DNA from: Alistipes sp.
GTDB taxonomy: Bacteria > Bacteroidota > Bacteroidia > Bacteroidales > Rikenellaceae
Direction: 5' to 3'
Assembly (NCBI GenBank): GCA_017547175.1
Contig: JAFYQI010000012.1
Span: 62,001-126,000 of the forward strand
DNA length: 64,000 nt
In this document: positions 1-7,024 of the stretch, piece after piece
How the letters are laid out: every line of letters begins with the position of its first letter
How positions within the stretch are numbered: position 1 is the first letter of the stretch
Position numbers and translations under genes: made by a program
The notes under the pieces: model-generated
Told to the model about the DNA's origin: nothing
Database searches by the model: none
What the model saw: the letters and a program-made list of their open reading frames with translations, nothing else

Positions 1-1154
1 AATGCTATTTTTTCGATCAGCTCAAGGCCGAGCCCTATTGGGGTGGCTCGAAACATGCGTTGATCGATACCACCAACCTGGGTAATCAGCTCTTTCGCAT
101 TGTCGATCTCAAGAGCGAGGCGGTGATCTACTCCCGCGGTTATTGTACCCTGTTCAACGAGTGGCAGAACACCCCCGAGGCCCTCACGGCGCAGCGTGCC
201 TACCCCGAGTCGGTGGTCTTTCCCTACCCGAAGCAGGCGGTGCGCATCGAGTTCTTTGCGCGCGATCAGAAGGGCCGTTTTGTAGAGAAATATGCCCAGG
301 TGATCGACCCCGAGAGCTATTGGGTCGAGCAGTTTACGCCGCGCTACGAGACGTTCGATGTGGCCTATCACGGCAATCATGCCACGCGCGTCGATATCGT
401 GGTGCTGCCCGAGGGCTATAGCGCCGATGAGCGTGCCAAGTTCGAGGAGGCGTGCCAAAAGTTTGCCGAGGCGATGTTCACCTATGCCCCCTACGATCGG
501 CTGAAGGAGCGGTTTAACATCCGAGCCGTGTGGGCCCCTTCCGAGGAGTCGGGTGTGACGATTCCGGGTGAGCGTATTTGGCGCAATACGGCCTGCAAGG
601 CCAACTTCACGACCTTCGATTCGGAGCGCTACCAGACGGTGGCCGATCAGCAGGTGTTGCGCGATTTGGCGGCCCATGTCCCCTACGACTATATCTATGT
701 CTTGTCCAATACGCAGAAGTATGGCGGTGGCGGTATCTTTAACTTCTACGGCATCTCGGCGGCCCATAATCCGGGCTTCACGGGCAAGATCTACATCCAC
801 GAGTTCGGTCACTTGCTGATGGGCCTGGGTGATGAGTATGTGGGCAATACGGCCTACGACGAGACGATGTACGACACGAAGCTCGAGCCGTGGGAGCCGA
901 ATGTCACCTCGTTGGTGGATTTTGCGCAGAAGCAGGTGTGGCAGTCGCTGCTCGATCCCGCTACCCCGATCCCTACCCCTGCGACCGAGCCCTACCGCGA
1001 TCAGGTGGGTGTTTATGAGGGTGCGGGCTATATCCCCAAGGGACTCTATCGCCCGATGCAGAACTGCCTGATGAACTCGTTCCGTGGCGTGGAGGCCTTC
1101 TGCCCCGTCTGCCAAAAGAGTATTGAACTCTATGTCAATTGGCTCTGCGAATAG
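1..1154 (+). CDS. IgA-type peptidase M64 family protein, 5'-truncated by window edge
   Basis: Secreted zinc metallopeptidase of family M64, as in Clostridium ramosum IgA protease; the substrate here is not known. The reading frame is already open at base 3 and has no stop before the first possible start (TTG at 60), so the gene begins left of the window and only its C-terminal part, about 380 residues, is seen. The zinc site is visible as HEFGH followed by LLMGLGDEY (bases about 798-840), which fits the HExGHxxxxxxDE pattern of the family. Cysteines near the C-terminus (NCLMNSF, FCPVCQ) may form a disulfide or metal site. A beta-sandwich M64 N-terminal domain would explain the region before the catalytic domain. 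Nothing in the visible part is broken. The family call is confident; the role as an immunoglobulin protease is only inferred, because many Bacteroidales M64 proteins are uncharacterised. Confidence 0.88.
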   Translation, partial: CYFFDQLKAEPYWGGSKHALIDTTNLGNQLFRIVDLKSEAVIYSRGYCTLFNEWQNTPEALTAQRAYPESVVFPYPKQAVRIEFFARDQKGRFVEKYAQVIDPESYWVEQFTPRYETFDVAYHGNHATRVDIVVLPEGYSADERAKFEEACQKFAEAMFTYAPYDRLKERFNIRAVWAPSEESGVTIPGERIWRNTACKANFTTFDSERYQTVADQQVLRDLAAHVPYDYIYVLSNTQKYGGGGIFNFYGISAAHNPGFTGKIYIHEFGHLLMGLGDEYVGNTAYDETMYDTKLEPWEPNVTSLVDFAQKQVWQSLLDPATPIPTPATEPYRDQVGVYEGAGYIPKGLYRPMQNCLMNSFRGVEAFCPVCQKSIELYVNWLCE

Positions 1155-1198
1155 CGGCTGAGCCATCAACCTACTACCCCGTCCCGATTGGCAACGAA

Positions 1199-1234
1199 CC
1201 AAAAAAAGGCGTATGCAACAACCTGCATACGCCT
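1199..1234 (-). terminator. Rho-independent terminator of the BspA-like gene
   Basis: A perfect 11-bp inverted repeat (1207-1217 with 1224-1234, 6-base loop) is followed on the minus strand by a run of eight T (complement of 1199-1206). It lies 22 bases beyond the stop of the minus-strand lipoprotein gene. It may also end the M64 gene arriving on the plus strand, but there is no U-run on that side. Confidence 0.85.
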
Positions 1235-1256
1235 CTTCTCGTGTTATAGGAATCGG

Positions 1257-3776
1257 TTAAAACTGATACTCCTCCATGTAAGATTTGTAGGAACTCCAAT
1301 ACGAAGCCGCTTTGTAGGCCATGATAATGCTGTCGTCGTCCGATGCCGGTACGTAGATTTTACGGCCGGAGGCGTTGTTGTAGAACATGTCACTTCCTCC
1401 CGACGGCGGCGTGGTCGGTTTGCAATAGACGCTCTTTAGGCTTGTGCAACCATAGAATGCATCCTCTCCAATCGCCGTCACCCCCTCGGGAATCGTAATG
1501 CTCGCAAGGCTTGTGCAACCATGGAATGCATAGTTTCCAATCGTCGTCAACCCCTCGGGAATCGTGATGCTCGCAAGGCTTCTGCAATCATAGAATGCAC
1601 TCTTTTCAATCGTCGTGACCCCCTCGGGAATCGTGATGCTCGCAAGGCTTGTGCAATATCGGAATGCAGAAGATCCAATTGTCGTTACCCCCTCGGGAAT
1701 CGTGATGCTTGCAAGGCTTGTGCAACCATAGAATGCATTGTATCCAATTGTCGTTACCCCCTCGGGAAGCGTGATGCTTGCAAGGCTTGTGCAATTCTCG
1801 AATGTAGATGGTTCTATTGTCGTTACCCCCTCGGGAATCGTGATACTTGCAAGGCTTGTGCAATTCTTGAATGCAGCATTTCCAATCGTCGTTACCCCCT
1901 CGGGAATCGTGATGCTCGCAAGGCTTGTGCAATCATAGAATGCACAGCTTGCAATCGTCGTCAAACTCTCGGGAATCGTGATGCTCGCAAGGCTTGTGCA
2001 ACCCTTGAATGCACAATATCTAATCGTCGTTACCCCCTCGGGAATTACGAGATGCTCGACTTTTACATTGTTCAGATAGAGATCTGCACCATACGACATT
2101 GGATTAGATTCGTAGTAAGTAAAACTAATTTGACACCACGCGGTGATATCGGTAATATAGACCTGTTTCAGGCTTGTGCAATTATTGAATGCATAGTTTT
2201 CAATCGTCGTCACTCCCTCGGGAATCGTGATGCTTGCAAGGCTTGTGCAATCATAGAATGCTCGCTCTCCAATCGTCGTTACCCCTTCGGGAATCGTGAT
2301 GCTTGCAAGGCTTGTGCAACGATAGAATGCATAAGCTCCAATCGTCGTGACCCCCTCGGGAAGATCAATTGTCTTGAGTGCTGTGCAATCAGAGAAAGCC
2401 TCGCTACCCAACGATCCTTTCAGCTTGGCAAGTGCCACAGAGGTGAGTTTGGTGCACCCGTCAAAGGCGTAGCTGTTCATGGTCTCCACCGAGCGCAGAT
2501 CGACCTGCGTCAAACCGGTACATTTTTGGAAGGCGTAGCTATTGATCGTCTTGAGTTGCGGGAAGGAAATATCGGTCAATTTGGCGCAATTGTAGAAGGC
2601 GTATTGTCCGACCGAAGTGACACCCGGCGCCGAAATGGTGGTCATGCGGGTACAATCGCGGAAGGCGTTGTTGCCCAGCGTGGTGACCGAGGCCGGTAAG
2701 GAGATGGTGGCCAACTTGGTCTTCGACTTGTAGGCGTCGGCCTTGACCTGCGTGACATCGCTCGCAAAGGTGATGACGCCCATACCGTCCACGTAGTTGT
2801 GCGAGGTGATGGTGGCATCGAATGCAGTGGTCTCGATCTTGGTGCCGTCGTGCGAGGTGTACCAAATCTGGTTGCTCGGCACGGGGGAGGTCGGATCGAC
2901 GGTCGTGGTTACAAACTCGAATGCCGGCATGTTTTTCGTCACGTTGCGCGTGATGATCTGCTCGTTCGATGTGCTCTTGGTAAAGTTGTTGTCGGCCGTG
3001 TCAGTCAGGGTGATTGTAAAGCCCTTTTCGAAGGTGGTGGGCGGAACAACCAAATAGAAAGCGGTAGCATCCTCCTCGGTTTGGCCGATCTTAACACCTG
3101 CACCGCAGTCGAGGGTCAGGGTCTTGGTTGTGCCCGACGTTGCCCACGTCAGCGTAGGCTCACCGCCATAGGTCGGGGTCACAACGGCAGCACCAGCCAA
3201 CGGCTCGTCATTATTACCCTGCAGGGTGATCTGCTTCACCGTAACGTTAGCGCCATAGAGGTTGAGCTTGAGGTAGCCGCAGACGTTTTTGAATTTCAAA
3301 AAGCGGTCATCCACCGACTCGGTAACGGCTGCCATCGTATTGGCATTCAGGCCAAAAGATCCCTCGGCATAGTTTTGCGTAGCGGGCAACGTACACTCGA
3401 AAAAGCCCGCAGGCTCCAGCACGGTGGCGGCAGCGTGGGGATAGAGTGCGTAGTTGGCAGGCAACTGGACCGCCGTGAAGAAGGGGTCGTCCACCGACTT
3501 TTGGGTAAAGCCACCCGAGGTAGCACCCGTCTTGCCCGTAAAGGCAAATTCGCGGTTGTAGTTGTCGCCAAAAAAGATGGTGATGCGGTCGTCGTTGGTC
3601 CAACGCATATAGCCCTGGCTGTCGAGGTAGGTGCGCGAATCGGCATCAGCGCCCTCGACCGAGGCATAGAAAATCGGCGCATCGCTGCCCGTCGGGGTGG
3701 TCAACTCCTCCACCGCCGATTTTGAGCAGGCCGCCAAAAGGCCGATAACGGCCAGTAAGAGCCACTTTTTCATCAT
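1257..3776 (-). CDS. Surface lipoprotein: fimbrillin-like N-terminus plus BspA-type leucine-rich repeats
   Basis: An 839-residue lipoprotein. The signal peptide ends in a lipobox (LLAAC, Cys about residue 17). Residues about 30-300 resemble the N-terminal domain of Bacteroidales fimbrillin/Mfa-like proteins (DSRTYLD, MRWTNDDRITIF). The rest is a solenoid of 23-residue BspA-type (LRR_5) repeats with core ITIPEGVTTI..AF..CTSLAS. About five diverged copies come first, then three near-identical copies, a 46-residue non-repeat insert (residues about 535-575), and nine more near-identical copies before a short cap. BspA-family proteins in oral and gut Bacteroidetes bind matrix proteins or co-aggregate; that role is inferred here. 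The start has two adjacent Met codons (3776 and 3773). It is 24 bases downstream of a 37-codon gene and probably co-transcribed with it. Confidence 0.9.
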   Translation of the reverse strand: MMKKWLLLAVIGLLAACSKSAVEELTTPTGSDAPIFYASVEGADADSRTYLDSQGYMRWTNDDRITIFFGDNYNREFAFTGKTGATSGGFTQKSVDDPFFTAVQLPANYALYPHAAATVLEPAGFFECTLPATQNYAEGSFGLNANTMAAVTESVDDRFLKFKNVCGYLKLNLYGANVTVKQITLQGNNDEPLAGAAVVTPTYGGEPTLTWATSGTTKTLTLDCGAGVKIGQTEEDATAFYLVVPPTTFEKGFTITLTDTADNNFTKSTSNEQIITRNVTKNMPAFEFVTTTVDPTSPVPSNQIWYTSHDGTKIETTAFDATITSHNYVDGMGVITFASDVTQVKADAYKSKTKLATISLPASVTTLGNNAFRDCTRMTTISAPGVTSVGQYAFYNCAKLTDISFPQLKTINSYAFQKCTGLTQVDLRSVETMNSYAFDGCTKLTSVALAKLKGSLGSEAFSDCTALKTIDLPEGVTTIGAYAFYRCTSLASITIPEGVTTIGERAFYDCTSLASITIPEGVTTIENYAFNNCTSLKQVYITDITAWCQISFTYYESNPMSYGADLYLNNVKVEHLVIPEGVTTIRYCAFKGCTSLASITIPESLTTIASCAFYDCTSLASITIPEGVTTIGNAAFKNCTSLASITIPEGVTTIEPSTFENCTSLASITLPEGVTTIGYNAFYGCTSLASITIPEGVTTIGSSAFRYCTSLASITIPEGVTTIEKSAFYDCRSLASITIPEGLTTIGNYAFHGCTSLASITIPEGVTAIGEDAFYGCTSLKSVYCKPTTPPSGGSDMFYNNASGRKIYVPASDDDSIIMAYKAASYWSSYKSYMEEYQF
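1441..2061. repeat. Nine tandem 69-bp coding repeats
   Basis: Nine units begin at 1441, 1510, 1579, 1648, 1717, 1786, 1855, 1924 and 1993, exactly 69 bp apart, each encoding one 23-residue LRR. Conservation is very high at DNA level (the GCAAGGCTTGTGCAA and CCCTCGGGAATCGTGATGC segments recur almost unchanged). Variation is concentrated in 10-15 bases coding for the residues on either side of AF. This looks like recent duplication or gene conversion within the lipoprotein gene. Confidence 0.9.
2173..2379. repeat. Second block of three 69-bp coding repeats
   Basis: Units start at 2173, 2242 and 2311 with the same 69-bp period and sequence as the main block. A 111-bp non-repeat segment (2062-2172) separates the two arrays and encodes the insert AWCQISFTYYESNP... 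Confidence 0.85.
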
Positions 3777-3800
3777 GTTACGTGTAAAAGAATTAATAAA

Positions 3801-3914
3801 TTACCATTCGCCCTCCTCCTCTTTGGGCGTTTCAAGTTGTGAATTGGCAAAGCCTTGCTCTACAGCGAGTTCGAGCACCTCCAATTCGGGCGCGAGGTAG
3901 ATAGATTTCTTCAT
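3801..3914 (-). CDS. 37-residue small protein upstream of the BspA-like lipoprotein
   Basis: A 37-codon gene too short for common ORF cut-offs. The product starts MKKSIYLAPELEVLELAVEQ and ends ETPKEEEGEW, with no signal peptide, no membrane segment and an acidic tail. It ends 24 bases before the lipoprotein start on the same strand and lies behind a good -7 promoter element, so the two are probably one transcript. From memory, short proteins opening MKK.Y..PE.EV and ending in acidic residues plus Trp are common in Bacteroidales next to surface-protein genes, usually annotated only as hypothetical. I know of no function. The family-like pattern, clean start and placement make it likely to be real; a chance ORF remains possible. 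Confidence 0.65.
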   Translation of the reverse strand: MKKSIYLAPELEVLELAVEQGFANSQLETPKEEEGEW

Positions 3915-4026
3915 CGGTTAGAAATTTAAATTATTTGCGTCTTGAGTTTGTAGTTGCACCCGACGAAGATCGGTAAAAAGGATCATCGAATCGGGTTTTC
4001 GTGTGGGCAAAATTACCACGAATAGA

Positions 4027-4034
4027 CAAAGTTA
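4027..4034 (-). promoter_or_regulatory. Bacteroidetes -7 element for the small-peptide/lipoprotein transcript
   Basis: The minus strand reads TAACTTTG, an exact TAnnTTTG match, about 112 bases before the 37-codon gene. A TTGG lies only 15 bases upstream, so the -33 element is poor. Confidence 0.45.
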
Positions 4035-4170
4035 GCAAAAAAATTGCAACCAATCCTCCGAAATCGTGTTTTTTTACACTTTGAGATACGAAACGCCCCC
4101 AAATTACGTTTCAAAAGCAATACGGATGAAATAATTTGCTCGCGTATGCGGATTTTCACCCGTTTTTTTC

Positions 4171-4178
4171 TACCTTTG
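4171..4178 (+). promoter_or_regulatory. Bacteroidetes -7 element for the lipoprotein at 4199
   Basis: TACCTTTG matches TAnnTTTG exactly. Transcription would begin near 4185, leaving about 14 untranslated bases before ATG 4199. No convincing -33 TTTG is seen at the right spacing. The 284-bp gap 3915-4198 otherwise holds only the divergent minus promoter. Confidence 0.55.
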
Positions 4179-4198
4179 CAAGGTTATATGGACTATTA

Positions 4199-5662
4199 AT
4201 GAAAGATGCTATGAAATATCTGAAACTGATTTGCGTACTGCTCTTTTCGGCACTGGCCCTCGTAGCTTGTTCGGATAAGGACAAGGACGGTGAGGTGCGT
4301 TGGGATCGTAAGTCGCTCTTCATGAACTATGGCGAAACGGCCGTGGTAGGTATCGGCGGTAATAACATCGCCACCTTCTCCATCTCGTCGGTGCCCGATG
4401 GTTGGGCTACCCCCGAGATCAACACGAGAACCATGAGCGTAACGATCGTTGCACCCGCTTCGGCCGATGATGTGGCCAATGAAGATGCGGACAGCAACAA
4501 CGATGGTCAGGTCGATTTTTCGGGTACTATTCAGCTGAAAGGCGTGACGCACGGCAACGAAGTCGTCTATTCATCCCTCTTTGTTTCGCTCGAAACGCCC
4601 GAGATCGACTTCTCGAAGCAGCCCGCAAACAGCTACATCGCCAATACCCCCGCCGCACTCTATCGTATCAATGCAAGCGTGAAGGGCGACGGCAGCGCAA
4701 TCCCGACTGCTTCGGTGGCTGTGGTATGGCAAACTTCGACCAACCTGGTGAAGTATCTGCAGCTCGAGAACGATGGTACGGCAACCTTCTACCTGGCTAA
4801 AGATACCGACGAGGAGTATATCAAACGCGGTAACGCCCTCATCGGTGCGTATGACGCCGATAAAAATCTGCTGTGGAGCTGGCATATCTGGGCTGCGGAT
4901 TATGATGCCGAGGCCGAGGCACTCAACTATGGCAAGTATACGGTGATGAGCCGCGCTTTGGGTCAGCTGCAGAACGATACGGAAGATAAGGCTTCGATCC
5001 TGGAGTCGTATGGTATGTATTACCAGGCGGGACGCAAAGATCCCTTTGCAGGCCCCTCGACCTATAACGCTTCGAAGGGCGTAACCGCTTCGCTCTACGA
5101 TGGTGAGAGCAACGTGGTGACCATCGAGGCAATCGAGGCTGATAGCGAGACGGGTACGTACGCCTATGCAACGGCTCATCCGACGCATTTCCTCACCGTA
5201 AGCGACAAGAATGGCTCTTGGGATAAGGGCCTCACGCAGGAGGCGAAGGGCTGGAATACACCGAAGAAATCGGTCAATGACCCCTGCCCCTACGGTTGGC
5301 GTGTAGCCCCCGCGGCTGCGTTCGACGGTGCAGTGATTGCCGATGATCTGACGATTTCGGATGCCGCATCGAAATATGCCGAGCAGTATGGTTGGACGCT
5401 CGAGAAAAACGGCGTGCAGTCGTTCTACTTTGCCGGTGGTCGCCGTGTCTATGCAGATGCGTTGATCCAGAATGTATTTGACGAGTCGCTGACGCGCAAC
5501 GTGGCGATGGAGGCTCAGCCTTGGGTGGGTTACAACTGGACGGCCGAGGGCAAGACCTTCGCGTTCTGGTTCAGCAAGGAGAATCCTACGCAGAGCGGTC
5601 TGCGCAACGATCTGAGCTTCTCGAAAGCTAACGGTATGATGGTACGCTGCGTGAAGGAGTAG
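4199..5662 (+). CDS. Lipoprotein with FISUMP-like C-terminal domain, function unknown
   Basis: A 487-residue lipoprotein. The signal peptide ends at LVAC (Cys about residue 25 from ATG 4199; ATG 4211 is equally possible and gives the more usual MKYLKLI start). The middle part contains LLWSWHIWAADY, and the C-terminus has NDPCPYGWRVAP...MMVRCVKE. Both fit the Fib_succ_major/FISUMP paralogous domain often seen in Bacteroidetes surface lipoproteins. DADSNNDGQVDFSG near residue 100 looks like a small Asp-rich calcium-type loop. No enzymatic motif is apparent. It has its own promoter and terminator, so it is monocistronic. An extended reading frame to 4136 begins with TTG upstream of the promoter and is not a plausible start. 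Confidence 0.75.
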   Translation: MKDAMKYLKLICVLLFSALALVACSDKDKDGEVRWDRKSLFMNYGETAVVGIGGNNIATFSISSVPDGWATPEINTRTMSVTIVAPASADDVANEDADSNNDGQVDFSGTIQLKGVTHGNEVVYSSLFVSLETPEIDFSKQPANSYIANTPAALYRINASVKGDGSAIPTASVAVVWQTSTNLVKYLQLENDGTATFYLAKDTDEEYIKRGNALIGAYDADKNLLWSWHIWAADYDAEAEALNYGKYTVMSRALGQLQNDTEDKASILESYGMYYQAGRKDPFAGPSTYNASKGVTASLYDGESNVVTIEAIEADSETGTYAYATAHPTHFLTVSDKNGSWDKGLTQEAKGWNTPKKSVNDPCPYGWRVAPAAAFDGAVIADDLTISDAASKYAEQYGWTLEKNGVQSFYFAGGRRVYADALIQNVFDESLTRNVAMEAQPWVGYNWTAEGKTFAFWFSKENPTQSGLRNDLSFSKANGMMVRCVKE

Positions 5663-5685
5663 ACGACCGAAACTGAAGAAGGAAC

Positions 5686-5718
5686 AGAGATGTCACAGCA
5701 ATGGGGCATCTCTTTTTT
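5686..5718 (+). terminator. Rho-independent terminator after the FISUMP-like lipoprotein
   Basis: AGAGATG (5686-5692) pairs with CATCTCT (5707-5713) and is followed by TTTTT. It lies 24 bases after the stop codon. Confidence 0.75.
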
Positions 5719-5773
5719 GTTGGTGTTCTCTAGGTTGGCATAAGGCTTGCGTAGTGTGGTCGAAAAAGAGCCT

Positions 5774-6976
5774 ATGCAAGTAAAAACCGGAAAAGGCGCA
5801 GTCTCGGCGCTTGTAGTGTTGGCAATCTGGTCGGTGTCGGCTGTGTCGTCGTTGCCTGGATTGGCTATCTCGCCCATCTTGGGTGATTTGTCGAAGATCT
5901 TCCCCAAAGCTACTGAATTGGAGATACAACTCCTGACCTCCCTCCCGTCACTACTGATTATTCCTTTTGTGCTCTTGACGGGTAAACTCTCGGAAGGTCG
6001 CAACCGCTGGTGGTTGCTGATGGCAGGCCTGGTGATCTTCTTTTTTAGCGGGTTGATGTGTCTGTTTGCCAATTCGATGGGTATGCTGATTGCGCTCAGC
6101 TGTATGCTTGGTGTGGGGGCTGGTATGGTCATACCTTTGTCAACAGGTCTTGTTGTTGAGTATTTTACGGGCGATTATCGAGTACGTCAGTTGGGATATG
6201 CCTCAGCGGTTAATAATCTAAGTTTGGTGGTGGCAACGCTGGTGGCGGGTTATTTGGCAAATATCCATTGGCATCTCCCCTTTTTGGTCTATTTGCTACC
6301 CGGTGTGGCATTTCTGCTCTGTCTGTCCTTGCGAAACACACACTCGGTACCCGAACCGCAAGAGAGTCTGCAGATGCAGCATCAGGAAATTGATCGTAAT
6401 AAATTGATCGGCATGATGTGGCTCTATTTTCTGATAACATATGCTGTTTTGGTAGTCACCTACGATGTCCCTTTCTTGGTCGAAAAGTATCACCTGCACA
6501 ATACCCTTTCGGGGTGGATTATCTCACTCTTCTTTTTGGCGATCATGTTGCCCGGATTCTTTCTTGCCCACATCATACGTATGTTAAAGTCCAGCACAAA
6601 TCTGGTCGCTCTGCTGATGATGACTGTAGGCCTTGCTATCTTTGGTTATGGCCATACCGAGTGGCAGCTGCTGGTTGCTACTTTCTTAACGGGGTTTGGA
6701 TACGGGGTGATGCAACCGATTATTTACGACAAAACAGCTACCATTGCGCCACCGCGATCTGCTACTCTCGCCCTGTCGTTTGTGATGGCGATGAACTATT
6801 TGGCTGTGATGATCTGCCCATTTATTCTCTCCATGTTGCATACCCTGTTGCATCTTCATGGCGAACACTTTGGTTTTCGAATCAACGCCTTGTTACTCTT
6901 AGTGCTGACCCTTGCAGCGATTTTTGATCGTAAAGGGTTTACGTTGGGGTTGGATGAACGGTACTTCGTGAAATAA
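5774..6976 (+). CDS. MFS transporter
   Basis: A 400-residue inner-membrane protein with about 12 hydrophobic segments spread over its whole length, typical of the major facilitator superfamily. A short charged loop after helix 2 (LTGKLSEGRNRWW) matches the position of the MFS G-x-L-x-D/E-R-x-G-R-R signature, and GYASAVNNLSLVVATLVAGYL fits helices 4-5. Substrate cannot be deduced; the helices resemble drug-efflux and sugar-efflux members. ATG 5774 is chosen because the upstream in-frame TTG at 5747 adds only a charged, non-membrane tail. It is flanked by terminators on both sides and stands alone. Confidence 0.85.
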   Translation: MQVKTGKGAVSALVVLAIWSVSAVSSLPGLAISPILGDLSKIFPKATELEIQLLTSLPSLLIIPFVLLTGKLSEGRNRWWLLMAGLVIFFFSGLMCLFANSMGMLIALSCMLGVGAGMVIPLSTGLVVEYFTGDYRVRQLGYASAVNNLSLVVATLVAGYLANIHWHLPFLVYLLPGVAFLLCLSLRNTHSVPEPQESLQMQHQEIDRNKLIGMMWLYFLITYAVLVVTYDVPFLVEKYHLHNTLSGWIISLFFLAIMLPGFFLAHIIRMLKSSTNLVALLMMTVGLAIFGYGHTEWQLLVATFLTGFGYGVMQPIIYDKTATIAPPRSATLALSFVMAMNYLAVMICPFILSMLHTLLHLHGEHFGFRINALLLLVLTLAAIFDRKGFTLGLDERYFVK

Positions 6977-7006
6977 AAAGAGCCTGGATCAAATCCAGGC
7001 TCTTTT
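6976..7006. terminator. Bidirectional terminator between MFS gene and dsbD
   Basis: A 13-bp perfect inverted repeat (6976-6988 with 6994-7006; loop TCAAA) has A4 on one side and T4 on the other, so it can end both convergent genes. It starts at the last base of the MFS stop codon. Confidence 0.85.
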
Positions 7007-7024
7007 GTGCGTAGAAAGACCTCT

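Noticed and set aside
1441..2379. CRISPR-like regular spacing
   Set aside because: The 69-bp period is in frame, encodes LRRs and has no unique spacers or cas genes.
1521..2699. 392-codon plus-strand frame opposite the BspA-like gene
   Set aside because: It is an artefact of the 69-bp repeats: the same antisense codons recur every 23 residues, giving a Cys/Arg-rich repeat without signal peptide or family likeness. The minus frame has lipobox, promoter and terminator.
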